Source of the DNA: Vulcanococcus limneticus LL
GTDB taxonomy: Bacteria; Cyanobacteriota; Cyanobacteriia; PCC-6307; Cyanobiaceae
Direction of reading: 5' to 3'
DNA length: 64,000 nucleotides
Assembly (NCBI RefSeq): GCF_002252705.1
Contig: NZ_NQLA01000005.1
Location: 1 to 64,000, forward strand
The notes under the pieces were generated by a model, which worked only from the letters and a program-made list of their open reading frames with translations, ran no database searches and was not told where the DNA came from. The position numbers and the translations under genes were made by a program. This document shows, piece by piece, positions 33,395 through 44,051 of the stretch; within the stretch, counting starts at the first letter, position 1; each line of letters begins with the position of its first letter.

Positions 33395-33628
33395 GGTGAT
33401 CCGGGCGGGTTGCAGCTACGTTGTAGGTGTGCGATCCGCCAGGTGGCTGTAGGGGATCCCTCACGCAATCAATCGTGAGCCAACAGCGCCGCCGCCAGCC
33501 GGGGCAAGTGCCGACCGGCCTCGGCCGCCTCCCTGTCCAACGCCAACCGCAGAAGGGGTGCCGCACGCCAATTGCAGTAGTATGTGGTCATGTTCATGTC
33601 TGAGCGGACTGTTCAGAACGGCTGATTG

Positions 33629-34705
33629 ATGGATGCCCCCAGGTCCGCGTTCGATCCTGTGGGGGCGGCCGATCTCAATCGACCCCTCTCCGAGCACCTG
33701 AAGCTGGTCCACCAGCGCATCCGCAGGCAGGAACCGTCGATCGAACGACTGGATTTTCTGCTGCATCAACCGGTTCAGGGCCAGCTGATCCCCTACCTGA
33801 GTTCCGGCCAACGCCTGTCTGCTGGGGCCCCGGATCGGTTTGCAGACGAGCTCGCCGTGGCCGAGCTGCCCTGGCTGCCGGAGCTGGTGCGGTGTCGCCA
33901 GGGGCTGCGGGTCGCGACGGATACCTTCGCCCTGCCCCTGCTCTGGGGTCAGCAGCTGCAGGGGCTGCTGCTGCTGCGCCGCGGGGATGGGCTGGAGCTG
34001 GTCCCAGATCTGCAGGACCGGCTGGCCTGTCAGCTGGAACTGCTCGGAAGCCTGGTGGCCCACGAGCTCACCACCATCAACAGCCTCCGGAGCGCCGTGC
34101 GGATGGCCCTGCAGTTCAGCGGCCTGCAGGACCTGGAGACCGTCGCCCACATGGAGCGGGTCTCGCTCTACAGCCGCCTGATCGCCGATGGGCTGGGCCG
34201 CTCGATGGCGCTGCCCCAGGACTTCGGGCTGGATCTCTACGTCTTCGCCGGCCTGCACGACATCGGCAAGGTGGCCATCCCCCAGGAGATCCTGCGCAAG
34301 CCCGGGTACCTCGATGCGGGCGAACAGGAGATCGTGCGCACCCACGTTGATCAGGGGCTGCGGCTGGTTGAGCAGCTGGTGGGAGGCTTCCAGCTGGTGG
34401 GCGACGGCAAGCTGCAGATCCTGCGCAACGTGGTGGCTTGCCACCACGAACGGATGGATGGCAGCGGCTACCCCCTCGGGCTGCGGGGCGAGCAGATCCC
34501 TCTGGAGGCCCGGATCGTGGCGGTGGCCGACATCTACGACGCACTCATCCAGCGTCGGCACTACAAGCAGTCCATCGGCGAGGAGGAGGTCCTAGCGATG
34601 CTGGCGGTGATGGTGGAACAGGGCAGCCTCGACAGGGGCTGTGTGGAGGTGCTGCAGCAGGCGACGGAACAGCGCCGCTGCATCCGCCTGCACTGGCCTG
34701 AGTGA
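33629..34705 (+). CDS. HD-GYP domain protein, likely c-di-GMP phosphodiesterase
   Basis: 358 residues. The N-terminal 150 residues form an unrecognised sensor (GAF-like pattern). The C-terminal half is an HD-GYP domain: HMERVSLYSRLIADGL, the HD pair in GLHDIGKVAIP, EIVRTHVDQGLRLVE, VACHHERMDGSGYPLGLRG (the GYP motif) and VAVADIYDAL. HD-GYP proteins hydrolyse c-di-GMP. A PilZ protein encoded at 38.5 kb could be a receptor for the same messenger. ATG 33629 is preferred to the TTG just before it. Confidence 0.9.
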   Translation: MDAPRSAFDPVGAADLNRPLSEHLKLVHQRIRRQEPSIERLDFLLHQPVQGQLIPYLSSGQRLSAGAPDRFADELAVAELPWLPELVRCRQGLRVATDTFALPLLWGQQLQGLLLLRRGDGLELVPDLQDRLACQLELLGSLVAHELTTINSLRSAVRMALQFSGLQDLETVAHMERVSLYSRLIADGLGRSMALPQDFGLDLYVFAGLHDIGKVAIPQEILRKPGYLDAGEQEIVRTHVDQGLRLVEQLVGGFQLVGDGKLQILRNVVACHHERMDGSGYPLGLRGEQIPLEARIVAVADIYDALIQRRHYKQSIGEEEVLAMLAVMVEQGSLDRGCVEVLQQATEQRRCIRLHWPE

Positions 34706-34745
34706 GACCCGCGTCGGGCAGGACACCTCAGCCTGCCGTGGCCAT

Positions 34746-35672
34746 TCAGCCTGCCTGGGGGAGGGCCAGGTCGGCCGCCAGCTGAACGCCTGGGATGTTG
34801 TCGGGGCTGGGCGGTGGATCGAGAATGTCTGCTTCGATGCTCCAATCCAGGCTGCTCTCCACCCCCGGCGGGCCGGAGAAGGTCCCACTGATGGCGGCGC
34901 TGAGGTCGGAGCGGGAGGAGGTGGCCAGGGGGATGTAGCGCTCGTCCACCGCCCCCTGACCGCTGGCGTCGAAGCCGCGCCAGCCCGCCCCCTGCAGGTA
35001 CACCTCGGTCCAGGCGTGCAGGTCGTAGCGGGCGGGTCTGGGCTCGAGCAGGTGGTAGCCGCTCACGAAGCGGGCCGGGAGGCCCACGCTGCGGCAGGCC
35101 TCGATCATCAGCACCGCCAGGTCGCGGCAGGAGCCCACCCGCTCCTTGAGGGTGCGGCCGGCGGGCCAGGCCGGGCCCACGTGGCGCTCGGTGTACTTGA
35201 CCCGGTCCTGGATCACCTCGATGAGCTGCTGCAGGAAATTGAGGCTGCGCTGGTCACAGCCCATCAGCGCCTCCTGGGCCAGGTCCACCGCCGCCGGGTC
35301 GTGCTGGCCGTTGGGCAGCCAACCCTGCAGGTTGCTGAGCAGGTCCGGGTTGAGCCGCCCGATCGACACCGGCAGGCGGGCCATGTCCTCGTCCAGGCAG
35401 GCCGTGATCAGGGGCTGGCTGAAGGTTTCCACCTCGGAGCGGGCCACCACCAGGAAGTGGTCGCTCTCGCCCAGAAAGCGGGCCCGCGTCACGGTGTCGC
35501 CGCTGGCGGCCAGCAGGTCGTAGAGCTGGCTGGGCTCGGGACTCACCTCCAGCCGGTAATCCAGCACCCGCTGGAATCCCTGGGGCCGCGGCCGCAGGCA
35601 GAAGCGATGCGGTCCCAGCAGCACGGGCGCGCTGTAGCGGTACTCGAAGCGATGGGTCAGGCGGGCGCGCAT
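34746..35672 (-). CDS. Transglutaminase-like protein
   Basis: 308 residues. RLTHRFEYRYSAPVLLGPHRFCLRP is the N-terminal domain seen in bacterial transglutaminase-like proteins. The catalytic triad is visible as Cys in ERVGSCRDLAVLMIEACR, His in YDLHAWTEVYL and Asp in WRGFDASGQ. The gene overlaps the alpha-E gene by 16 nt and forms a three-gene operon with it and a circularly permuted ATP-grasp gene. Such trios are proposed to make or modify a peptide, but the product is unknown. Confidence 0.88.
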   Translation of the reverse strand: MRARLTHRFEYRYSAPVLLGPHRFCLRPRPQGFQRVLDYRLEVSPEPSQLYDLLAASGDTVTRARFLGESDHFLVVARSEVETFSQPLITACLDEDMARLPVSIGRLNPDLLSNLQGWLPNGQHDPAAVDLAQEALMGCDQRSLNFLQQLIEVIQDRVKYTERHVGPAWPAGRTLKERVGSCRDLAVLMIEACRSVGLPARFVSGYHLLEPRPARYDLHAWTEVYLQGAGWRGFDASGQGAVDERYIPLATSSRSDLSAAISGTFSGPPGVESSLDWSIEADILDPPPSPDNIPGVQLAADLALPQAG

Positions 35673-36742
35673 GCCGGGGTGGAACTCGAAACGGGAGAAG
35701 TAGGGAGGGACGCGGGGCCGGGTGGGCTGGCCGCGGCGGTGGCACCAGCCTGGCCTGTATCCCCGCTGGGGGGACTGGCGACGGGGGGCGCACCCACGGG
35801 CGAGGAGCTCACGAAGTAGCGCGCGTGGATCAGATCGTGGAGGCTGTTCAGGTCGCCCTGCAGGTCGTCGATCGCCTCGTGCAGGCCGTCGGCGATCAGG
35901 GCATCGATGTGGGTGTAGCTCCAGCGGGCCAGGGTCAGGCCGCTGAGGCACTCCAGGGCATCCGGCGTGCCCGGCAGCCGCTGGCCCCCGACGATACGCA
36001 GGGTTTCGTGGATCCGCTCCAGGCAGTAGCGCACCGAGCGTGGGAACGCCGGATCCAGCAGCAGGAAGTCGGCCACGGCCCTGGGGCAGATCGCCTGCTG
36101 GCTCGACTGGCGGAACATCTGGTAGGCACCCGCGCAGCGCAGCAGCGAGATCCACTGCAGCTCATCCAGCACGCCGCCAACCTCCTCGGGGCTGGGCAGC
36201 AGCAGGAAATACTTCACGTCCAGGATCCGGGTCGTCTTGTCGGCGCGCTCGATCAGCCGGCCCAGCCTGCTGAACTGCCAGGAGAGGTCGCGGCTGAGGG
36301 TGGCGTCGGTGATGCCGTAGAAGAGCTGGCAGCCCCGGCGGATCTCCCGCAGTTGCTCCTGCGGGGGCTGGTCCCAGAAACTGTCGTTCTCCACCAGGGT
36401 CCAGTAGAGCCCGTTGATCTGCTCCCACATCTCCGTGGTGATCACATCGCGGATCTGGCGAGTGTTCTCCCGCGCCATGAGGATGCAGCTCACGATGCTG
36501 TTGGGGTTGTCCGGGCAGTGCACCAGGAACTCCACCACCTGCGGCGGGCCGCCGCCGGGATAGAGGCGGTCGAACAGTTCGCGGTCACCGCTGGCATCGA
36601 TCAGCGGCAGCCAGGGCTCGGCGCTGCCGGGGGGGCAATCCAGCGCCATCGCCTCGCTCACCTCCACAAAGCGGGAGATGTTCTCGGCCCGCTCCACGTA
36701 GCGGTTGATCCAGTAGAGGGAATCGGCAACGCGGCTCAGCAT
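35657..36742 (-). CDS. Alpha-E domain protein
   Basis: 361 residues, mostly helical, starting MLSRVADSLYWINRYVERAENISR, the alpha-E signature. Later segments RENTRQIRDVITTEMWEQIN and GRLIERADKTTRILDVKYFLLL are also conserved. The last 40 residues are Pro/Ser/Ala-rich. It overlaps the ATP-grasp stop by 7 nt and the transglutaminase start. Alpha-E proteins always accompany these two partners and have no established activity. Confidence 0.9.
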   Translation of the reverse strand: MLSRVADSLYWINRYVERAENISRFVEVSEAMALDCPPGSAEPWLPLIDASGDRELFDRLYPGGGPPQVVEFLVHCPDNPNSIVSCILMARENTRQIRDVITTEMWEQINGLYWTLVENDSFWDQPPQEQLREIRRGCQLFYGITDATLSRDLSWQFSRLGRLIERADKTTRILDVKYFLLLPSPEEVGGVLDELQWISLLRCAGAYQMFRQSSQQAICPRAVADFLLLDPAFPRSVRYCLERIHETLRIVGGQRLPGTPDALECLSGLTLARWSYTHIDALIADGLHEAIDDLQGDLNSLHDLIHARYFVSSSPVGAPPVASPPSGDTGQAGATAAASPPGPASLPTSPVSSSTPACAPA

Positions 36743-38208
36743 GGGCGCGCCTCCTGCTGGGCCTCTTGCTGGGCCTCCTGGTCATCGACGATCCAGGTGT
36801 CCTTGCAGCCGCCGCCCTGGGAGGAATTCACCACCAGCGAGCCGCGCCGCAGGGCCACCCGGGTCAGCCCGCCGGGGCTCACCCAGGCCCCCTGGCCCCG
36901 CAGCACGTAGGGGCGCAGATCGACGTGGCAGGGGTAGAGCTCGCCCTCGCTCAGGGAGGGGACCGTGGAGAGATCCAGGGTGGGCTGGGCGATGAAATTG
37001 CGCGGGTCGGCCTCGATCTTGACGGCGAACTCGGCGATCTCCTCGGCGCTGGCATGGGGGCCAATCAGCATCCCGTAGCCCCCCGCCTCCGATACCGCCT
37101 TCACCACCAGTTCACCCAGATGGGCCAGCACGTAGGCCCGGTCATCGGGCCGGGAGCAGAGGTAGGTGGGCACGTTGGCGATGATCGGCTCTTCGCCGAG
37201 GTAGTAGCGCACCATCTCCGGCACATAGGCATAGATCAGCTTGTCGTCGGCCACGCCCGTGCCCGGAGCGTTAGCGATGGCGACTCTCCCCGCGGCATAC
37301 ACCTCCATCAGGCCCCGCACCCCCAGCATCGAGTCGGGACGAAATACGGCGGGATCGAGGAAGTCGTCGTCAATACGGCGGTAGATCACGTCCACCGGCT
37401 GCAGTCCGCCGGTGCTGCGCATCCACACCCGTCCGTCCTGGCAGGCGAGGTCACGCCCCTCCACCAGCTGGATCCCCATCTGCTGGGCCAGGTAGCTGTG
37501 CTCGAAGTAGGCGCTGTTGAACACCCCCGGAGTGAGCAGCACCACCCGTGGGTGCTCGGTCCAAGGAGCCAGGTCCCGCAGGGTCTGGAGCAGGTGTGAG
37601 GGGTAGGCGTCGATGGGCTGCACCGTGCGGCCCTCGAACAGGCTCGGGAACATGCGCTTCATCACGCGCCGGTTCTCGAGGAAATAGGCGACTCCAGAGG
37701 GGCAGCGCAGGTTGTCCTCCAGCACGCGCCAGGTGCCGCTGCCGTCGCGCACCAGGTCCAGCCCAGACACATGGCACCAGCGGCCCAGGGGTGGACTAAA
37801 GCCCCGCATCTGGGGCCGCCAGCCCTGGGAGCTCTCCACGTCCTCACGCGGCACCACGCCATCATTCAAGATGCGTTGCTCGCCGTAGACATCGGCCAGG
37901 AAGGCATCGATCGCCTCCAGGCGCTGGATCAGGCCCCGCTCCAGCCGCTGCCACTCGCCGGTGCGGATCAGCCTGGGCAGGGGATCGAAAGGCAGGATGC
38001 GCTCGCCGCCGCTATTGCCCGAGCCGTTAAGCCGGAAGGTGGCCCCCAGCCGCTTGAGCAGCACGCCGGCGGCGGCGTGGTTGCGGTTCAGCTCCTCCAG
38101 GCCCAGGGCCCCGAGGGAGGAGAGCAGGGGCCGCAGGGCCGCGCGCGGCTCGTCGCAGCTGCTGAAATACTCGTCGTAGCCCTTGTCGGGCCGGTAGTCG
38201 GTGAACAT
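36736..38208 (-). CDS. Circularly permuted ATP-grasp protein
   Basis: About 490 residues from ATG 38208 (MFTDYRPDKGYDEYF). Typical parts are FRLNGSGNSGGERILPFDPLPR, EDNLRCPSGVAYFLENRR, the IYRRIDDDFLDP segment and EAGGYGMLIGP for ATP binding. The family is predicted to form amide bonds on peptides. It is the first gene of the operon with alpha-E and transglutaminase. No Anbu/proteasome-like gene, a frequent partner elsewhere, is in the window. Confidence 0.9.
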   Translation of the reverse strand: MFTDYRPDKGYDEYFSSCDEPRAALRPLLSSLGALGLEELNRNHAAAGVLLKRLGATFRLNGSGNSGGERILPFDPLPRLIRTGEWQRLERGLIQRLEAIDAFLADVYGEQRILNDGVVPREDVESSQGWRPQMRGFSPPLGRWCHVSGLDLVRDGSGTWRVLEDNLRCPSGVAYFLENRRVMKRMFPSLFEGRTVQPIDAYPSHLLQTLRDLAPWTEHPRVVLLTPGVFNSAYFEHSYLAQQMGIQLVEGRDLACQDGRVWMRSTGGLQPVDVIYRRIDDDFLDPAVFRPDSMLGVRGLMEVYAAGRVAIANAPGTGVADDKLIYAYVPEMVRYYLGEEPIIANVPTYLCSRPDDRAYVLAHLGELVVKAVSEAGGYGMLIGPHASAEEIAEFAVKIEADPRNFIAQPTLDLSTVPSLSEGELYPCHVDLRPYVLRGQGAWVSPGGLTRVALRRGSLVVNSSQGGGCKDTWIVDDQEAQQEAQQEARPC

Positions 38209-38450
38209 GGCGGGGCTCCCCAGGGGGGCATCCTGCAGAGCGGAAACGCCCCGTCGGGTCTCGATTGCTACGGAATCGCGGGGCTGACGCTTCGCGACGC
38301 GGGGCTGGATTCCTGGGCGGGTGGGATGTGCGGGGGCGGCCACCGTTCCTGGCCCCCCCCTCCGGAGGACAGTGGTCGCGGCTGGGGCACGGCTCTAGCT
38401 TAGGCGCGGACTTTGCTGGTGCCCAGCAGTCCCACCGCCGTTTCCGATCC

Positions 38451-39014
38451 ATGCCTTCGATCTTTCCGCCCGATGAGTTGCCCCATCCCGATGCGGGTGC
38501 CGCTCGCGGCACGGCCAGCGGCCAGGGCAGCTCCACAGGCGACCCAGCGAGCGCGCCCGAGAGCGGCCTCGCCGAGCTGGAGCAACTGCTAGAGATCGAG
38601 GCCGGCACGCTGCTCCATGGATCCGGAGAAGACGAGGACGGGGGGGAGCCAGGCGACGACCAGCGCCGCACCTACCGCCATCCCGTTGAGGTGTGTAGAC
38701 CGATCGGCCTGCAGTTGCTCAACGACGCGCTCGAACCGGTCACGGCCTGGCTCCTGGCCGACATCCTCGATATCAGCCTCGGTGGCCTCTGCCTGTTGAT
38801 CACCGACAGCACCGACCATCACTTCGCGCCCCGCCACCGCGTGCGAGTGAATGTGACGGCCCACCCCTCCTTCGGCGTCAGCGACCTGCTCGGGGAGCTG
38901 CGCTGGTTCGTCAAGTCCGACTACGTAGTGACCATGGGGATCGGCTTTAATCAGCAGCTGGCCGAGCTGCCGGACCTGCTGCCCTGTCGCCGGGCGGTCC
39001 GCCGGGCCCTCTAG
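38451..39014 (+). CDS. PilZ domain protein
   Basis: 187 residues. After a disordered Gly/Ser/Asp-rich N-terminus of about 70 residues, the PilZ domain begins with RRTYRHPVEV (the R-x3-R c-di-GMP motif) and continues to DISLGGLCLL (D-x-S-x2-G). Both motifs are intact, so c-di-GMP binding is likely. It is divergent from the ATP-grasp operon and convergent with ureC, which ends 37 nt away. Confidence 0.85.
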   Translation: MPSIFPPDELPHPDAGAARGTASGQGSSTGDPASAPESGLAELEQLLEIEAGTLLHGSGEDEDGGEPGDDQRRTYRHPVEVCRPIGLQLLNDALEPVTAWLLADILDISLGGLCLLITDSTDHHFAPRHRVRVNVTAHPSFGVSDLLGELRWFVKSDYVVTMGIGFNQQLAELPDLLPCRRAVRRAL

Positions 39015-39050
39015 ATCTGAAGGCCGCCCCGACCAGGCTCTCGAGCCACC

Positions 39051-40763
<1,713 letters not shown>

Positions 40764-40827
40764 GGCCGGGGCGGCTGAGGAGATGGGCAGGCAGGGGGGC
40801 CGGGGTTCGCGTTGCGGCCTGGAGGGT

Positions 40828-41145
40828 TCAGTCGAGTGGGCCGTTGACCAGGCCGTTGAAGCCGAACACGCGGCGTGCACCGGCGAAGGGCACCAACTGC
40901 ACCTCGCGGCTGTCGCCAGGCTCGAAGCGGATCGCCGTGCCGGCCGGGATGTCGAGGCGCAGGCCGCGGGCCGCTTCGCGGTCGAACTGCAGGGCGCCGT
41001 TGGCCTCGTGGAAGTGGAAGTGGGAGCCCACCTGCACTGGCCGATCGCCGCTGTTGGCCACCAGCAGGGTGGTGACGGGGCGGCCGGCATTCAGCTCCAA
41101 CGTGCCGGGTTCAGGGAGCAGTTCGCCGGGGATCAGGGGGGGCAT
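40828..41145 (-). CDS. ureB: Urease subunit beta UreB
   Basis: 105 residues; structural subunit. [46 protein letters not shown] beta sandwich and the ending [13 protein letters not shown] are standard for UreB. It is separate from UreA, as in most bacteria, lying between ureA (33 nt) and ureC (64 nt). Confidence 0.97.
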   Translation of the reverse strand: MPPLIPGELLPEPGTLELNAGRPVTTLLVANSGDRPVQVGSHFHFHEANGALQFDREAARGLRLDIPAGTAIRFEPGDSREVQLVPFAGARRVFGFNGLVNGPLD

Positions 41146-41178
41146 CGCAGGGTGGCGGCTGTGGGTGTCGGGAGCGGT

Positions 41179-41481
41179 TCAGCGGATCGGGTCGTGCAGG
41201 GTCACGAGCTTGGTGCCGTCAGGAAACACCGCTTCGATCTGCACCTCGTGCACCAGCTCCGGCACCCCCTCCATCACCTGGTCGCGGCCCAGCCAGGTGG
41301 TTCCCTCCGCCATCAGTTCGGCCACGCTGCGACCGTCGCGGGCCCCTTCCAGCACGAGGAAACTGAGCCAAGCCACCGCTTCCGGGTAGTTCAGCCTGAG
41401 GCCGCGGTTCATGCGCCGCTCCGCCAGCAGGGCCGCGGTCACGATCAGGAGCTTGTCCTTCTCCTGGGGGGTCAGGTGCAT
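41179..41481 (-). CDS. ureA: Urease subunit gamma UreA
   Basis: 100 residues; [21 protein letters not shown] start and the [21 protein letters not shown] helices are diagnostic, ending in [23 protein letters not shown] sequence. It is preceded by ureD on the same strand with a 104-nt gap. Confidence 0.97.
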   Translation of the reverse strand: MHLTPQEKDKLLIVTAALLAERRMNRGLRLNYPEAVAWLSFLVLEGARDGRSVAELMAEGTTWLGRDQVMEGVPELVHEVQIEAVFPDGTKLVTLHDPIR

Positions 41482-41585
41482 GGCGCCTGGGCGGGTGCGG
41501 CGTTGGGCTGGATGCCTTCACTCTGACAGTGGGATGCCGCGTTGGACCGTTCAGGGGGAACGGGCTGGTGGTCTGCCCGGTGCCC

Positions 41586-42539
41586 TCAGGCCGCGATCCC
41601 CGCCAGCGGGTCCTCCTGGAACGGCCACACCCGCGGCAAGGCGGGCGGCTCCAGGCCGCGCACGGCGCGGGTGCGGGCCCAGAGGCGCGTGAACCAGAAG
41701 CGTGCCGCCTGGGTGGAGCGGCCGCGGTAGCGGGCCACCAGGCCTTGAGGCAGGGGGCCGCAGGCCATCTCCCCCTCCAGCCCCTCGCGGTCGCCGCGGC
41801 AGGCGGCGAGCAGGTCGGCCAGGCGGCCGGCCTCGAGCGGTTCAGGCGCCGCCCACACCAAGCTGCCGAACACCGGCTGGCCCGCCATGCCGTGCTCCTG
41901 ATCCAGGCCCTCGCCGCCCAGTTCCAGCCGGTCCACCAGCTCCCAGCGGCTCCCATCAGCACCCTGGCGACGGATCTCCAGCTGGGAGCGCCAGCGGCCC
42001 GAGCCCAGGTCTTCGCCGGCCGCACTCAGCCCCAGCCGCACCACCTCGGCGCTGAGGAAGCCGGCCCCGGGCGCCAACTCCACCCGGGTGCGCTGCTCGA
42101 ACAGGCCACCGCCGTAGAGCACCAGCTCCTGGGGCAGCCACTCCAGGTCGGCGCCGGCCGCCAGCCGCAATCCCAGCTCCTGCTGGGCCCAGCTGCCCCC
42201 CGGCGCGCGGCGCGAGCGCCCCACCGAGCCGTAGACCTTCTGCGCCGCCACGCTGGTGAGCAGGGCGCGGCTGCCGGGCGCCAGCTCGGCCTGGAGCCGC
42301 AGTTGATCGCCGCCCACCAGGCCACCGGCGGTGTGCAACAGCGGCAGTTCGCAGCGGCCGTCCCCGTGGTGGATGGCACGCTGCAGCTTGAGCGGCGCCG
42401 TGGCCCCGCCCTGGTTCACGGTGCGGCCGCCTTCGCCGGGGGCGAACTGCAGCCGGGCCTCGCCGCGCCAGGGGGCGGGCGGTGGCATGGCGGCGGGATC
42501 GGCCTGGAGGCTGATAGGAACTGGGGCCGGACCGTTCAT
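41586..42539 (-). CDS. ureD: Urease accessory protein UreD
   Basis: About 317 residues; a scaffold that works with UreF and UreG to load nickel into urease. Conserved are TAPLKLQRAIHHGDG, LLHTAGGLVGGDQL, SVAAQKVYGS and WLPQELVLYGGGLFEQRT. The start at 42539 is the longest ATG; a second ATG at 42488 (MPPPAPWRGEARL) lies nearer the conserved domain and would leave room for a leader after the candidate NtcA promoter. Confidence 0.92.
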   Translation of the reverse strand: MNGPAPVPISLQADPAAMPPPAPWRGEARLQFAPGEGGRTVNQGGATAPLKLQRAIHHGDGRCELPLLHTAGGLVGGDQLRLQAELAPGSRALLTSVAAQKVYGSVGRSRRAPGGSWAQQELGLRLAAGADLEWLPQELVLYGGGLFEQRTRVELAPGAGFLSAEVVRLGLSAAGEDLGSGRWRSQLEIRRQGADGSRWELVDRLELGGEGLDQEHGMAGQPVFGSLVWAAPEPLEAGRLADLLAACRGDREGLEGEMACGPLPQGLVARYRGRSTQAARFWFTRLWARTRAVRGLEPPALPRVWPFQEDPLAGIAA

Positions 42540-42573
42540 GGGTCCATGCTGGGGTCGCGGTAGGCGCGTTCCG

Positions 42574-42587
42574 GTAACAACGGGCAC
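42574..42587. promoter_or_regulatory. NtcA-type box between ureD and ureE (candidate)
   Basis: GTA-ACAACGGG-CAC, one mismatch from GTA-N8-TAC, shares 12 of 14 bases with the box between mobA and narB. Read toward ureD it is GTG-N8-TAC, followed after 22 nt by CAGCAT (42551-42546), one mismatch from TAN3T. Candidate only. Confidence 0.42.
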
Positions 42588-42698
42588 AGGGTCGTGATGC
42601 CCCAGGTCGCCAGGGTGGGCTCGCTGTACCCCGGCCGGCCTGCTTCCCGGTCGCCCGGCTGTCCCGCCTCTCGCCATTCCGTTCGTCCGCCCCGCCCC

Positions 42699-43250
42699 GT
42701 GTCGTCCGTCCTGCCTTCCGCGTCGTCCACCGCAGGCAGCCCGGATCCGGACCGAGGCCAAGGTCCCGAATCCCTGGCGCCCCTGCTGCTGGAGCAGCGC
42801 CTGGGCCACGATCCCCAGGCTGCCACTGGCCCTGCCTCGCTGCGCCTGCCGCTCACGGCCCAGGAGCGCACCAGCCTGCGGGGGCGCCGCAGCAGTGCCT
42901 GCGGCCGGGCGTTGCTGTTGCAGCTGCCCCGGGGGGCAGCCCTGGAGCCAGGCGAGTGGCTGGGCGGCCCCGGCGGCACGCGGGTCCAGGTGGAGGCGGC
43001 GCCGGAGCCGCTGCTGCGGGTGCTGGCGGCCGACCCCCTGGCCCTGCTGCAGGCGGCCTATCACCTCGGCAACCGCCACGTAGCCCTGGAACTCCACCCC
43101 GGCGAGCTGCGGCTGCTGCAGGACTCGGTGCTGGCGGAGCTGCTGAGCCAGCGGGGCCTGGAGCTGGAGGAGCTGCAGGCCCCCTTCCGGCCCGAGGCCG
43201 GCGCCTATGGCGGTGGCGCCCACCAGCACCACCACCAGCACCACGCCTGA
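42699..43250 (+). CDS. ureE: Urease accessory protein UreE
   Basis: About 183 residues from a GTG at 42699 (a longer frame opens at 42594). The UreE peptide-binding domain has LTAQERTSLRGRRSSACGRALLLQL-type sequence; LQAAYHLGNRHVALEL carries the conserved His of the metal-binding domain. The C-terminus is His-rich (AHQHHHQHHA), used to hold nickel. Its TGA overlaps the ureF ATG (TGATG). It is divergent from ureD. Confidence 0.9.
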   Translation: MSSVLPSASSTAGSPDPDRGQGPESLAPLLLEQRLGHDPQAATGPASLRLPLTAQERTSLRGRRSSACGRALLLQLPRGAALEPGEWLGGPGGTRVQVEAAPEPLLRVLAADPLALLQAAYHLGNRHVALELHPGELRLLQDSVLAELLSQRGLELEELQAPFRPEAGAYGGGAHQHHHQHHA

Positions 43251-43999
43251 TGGCGGACGCCGCGCGGCTGCGACTGTTCCAGCTGGTGAGTCCGGCACTG
43301 CCGGTGGGTGGCTTCAGCTATTCGGAGGGGCTGGAGGTGCTGGTGCAGGCCGGGCGCCTGGGCGACGCGGCAGCGCTGCGGGGCTGGCTGGAGGCGGAGC
43401 TGCGGCGCGGCGCGGTGGCGATCGAGGCGGCGGCGCTGGCCCCCCTGGCCGCGGCCCTGCGGCACTGGCGGGAGGCGGAGGGTGGGGAGCAGGCAGGCGA
43501 CCTGGAGCGGGCTGCGGCGGGGCGGCGGGAGCTGGTCGAACTCGATGGCTGGCTGCTGGCCCAGCGCGAGGCGGCCGAACTGCGGGCCCAGCAACTGCAG
43601 ATGGGCCAGTCGCTGCTCCAGCTGCTGACCGATCTGGGCTGGCCCCTGCCCGGCTCGGGCATGCCGCTGGCCGCCCGGGCCGGTTCCACCCGTGTTCAGG
43701 CTCTGGCCTGGCCGGCCGCCTTTGCCTGGGCCGGCCTCTGCCTGGAGCTGGCGTCTCCGGCCCTGGAGCAGGCCTACCTCTATGGCTGGGTGGCCAACCA
43801 GATCAGCGCCGCGGTGCGGCTGGTGCCCCTGGGGCCCACCGACGGCCAGCGGCTGCAGCTGGCCCTGGCGCCGCTGATCGCCGAGCGGGCGGCGAGCCTG
43901 GCCGCAGCCGATCCCCGCGATCTCTGGAGCGGCGGGGTGGGAGCGGGCCTGGCCCAGCTCCAGCACGCCGAGCTGTATTCGCGCCTGTTCCGCAGCTGA
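43250..43999 (+). CDS. ureF: Urease accessory protein UreF
   Basis: 249 residues. RLFQLVSPALPVGGFSYSEGLE is the UreF N-terminal signature, and ALAWPAAFAWAGLCLELASPALEQAYLYGWVANQISAAVRL and RLQLALAPLIAE-type helices complete it. It bridges UreD-urease and UreG. An ABC-transporter permease gene follows 52 nt later instead of ureG. Confidence 0.93.
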   Translation: MADAARLRLFQLVSPALPVGGFSYSEGLEVLVQAGRLGDAAALRGWLEAELRRGAVAIEAAALAPLAAALRHWREAEGGEQAGDLERAAAGRRELVELDGWLLAQREAAELRAQQLQMGQSLLQLLTDLGWPLPGSGMPLAARAGSTRVQALAWPAAFAWAGLCLELASPALEQAYLYGWVANQISAAVRLVPLGPTDGQRLQLALAPLIAERAASLAAADPRDLWSGGVGAGLAQLQHAELYSRLFRS

Positions 44000-44051
44000 A
44001 GGTGCTAGGCCCCACCTGGGCCCCCACCCGGATTGCCGGCACAATGCGCCG

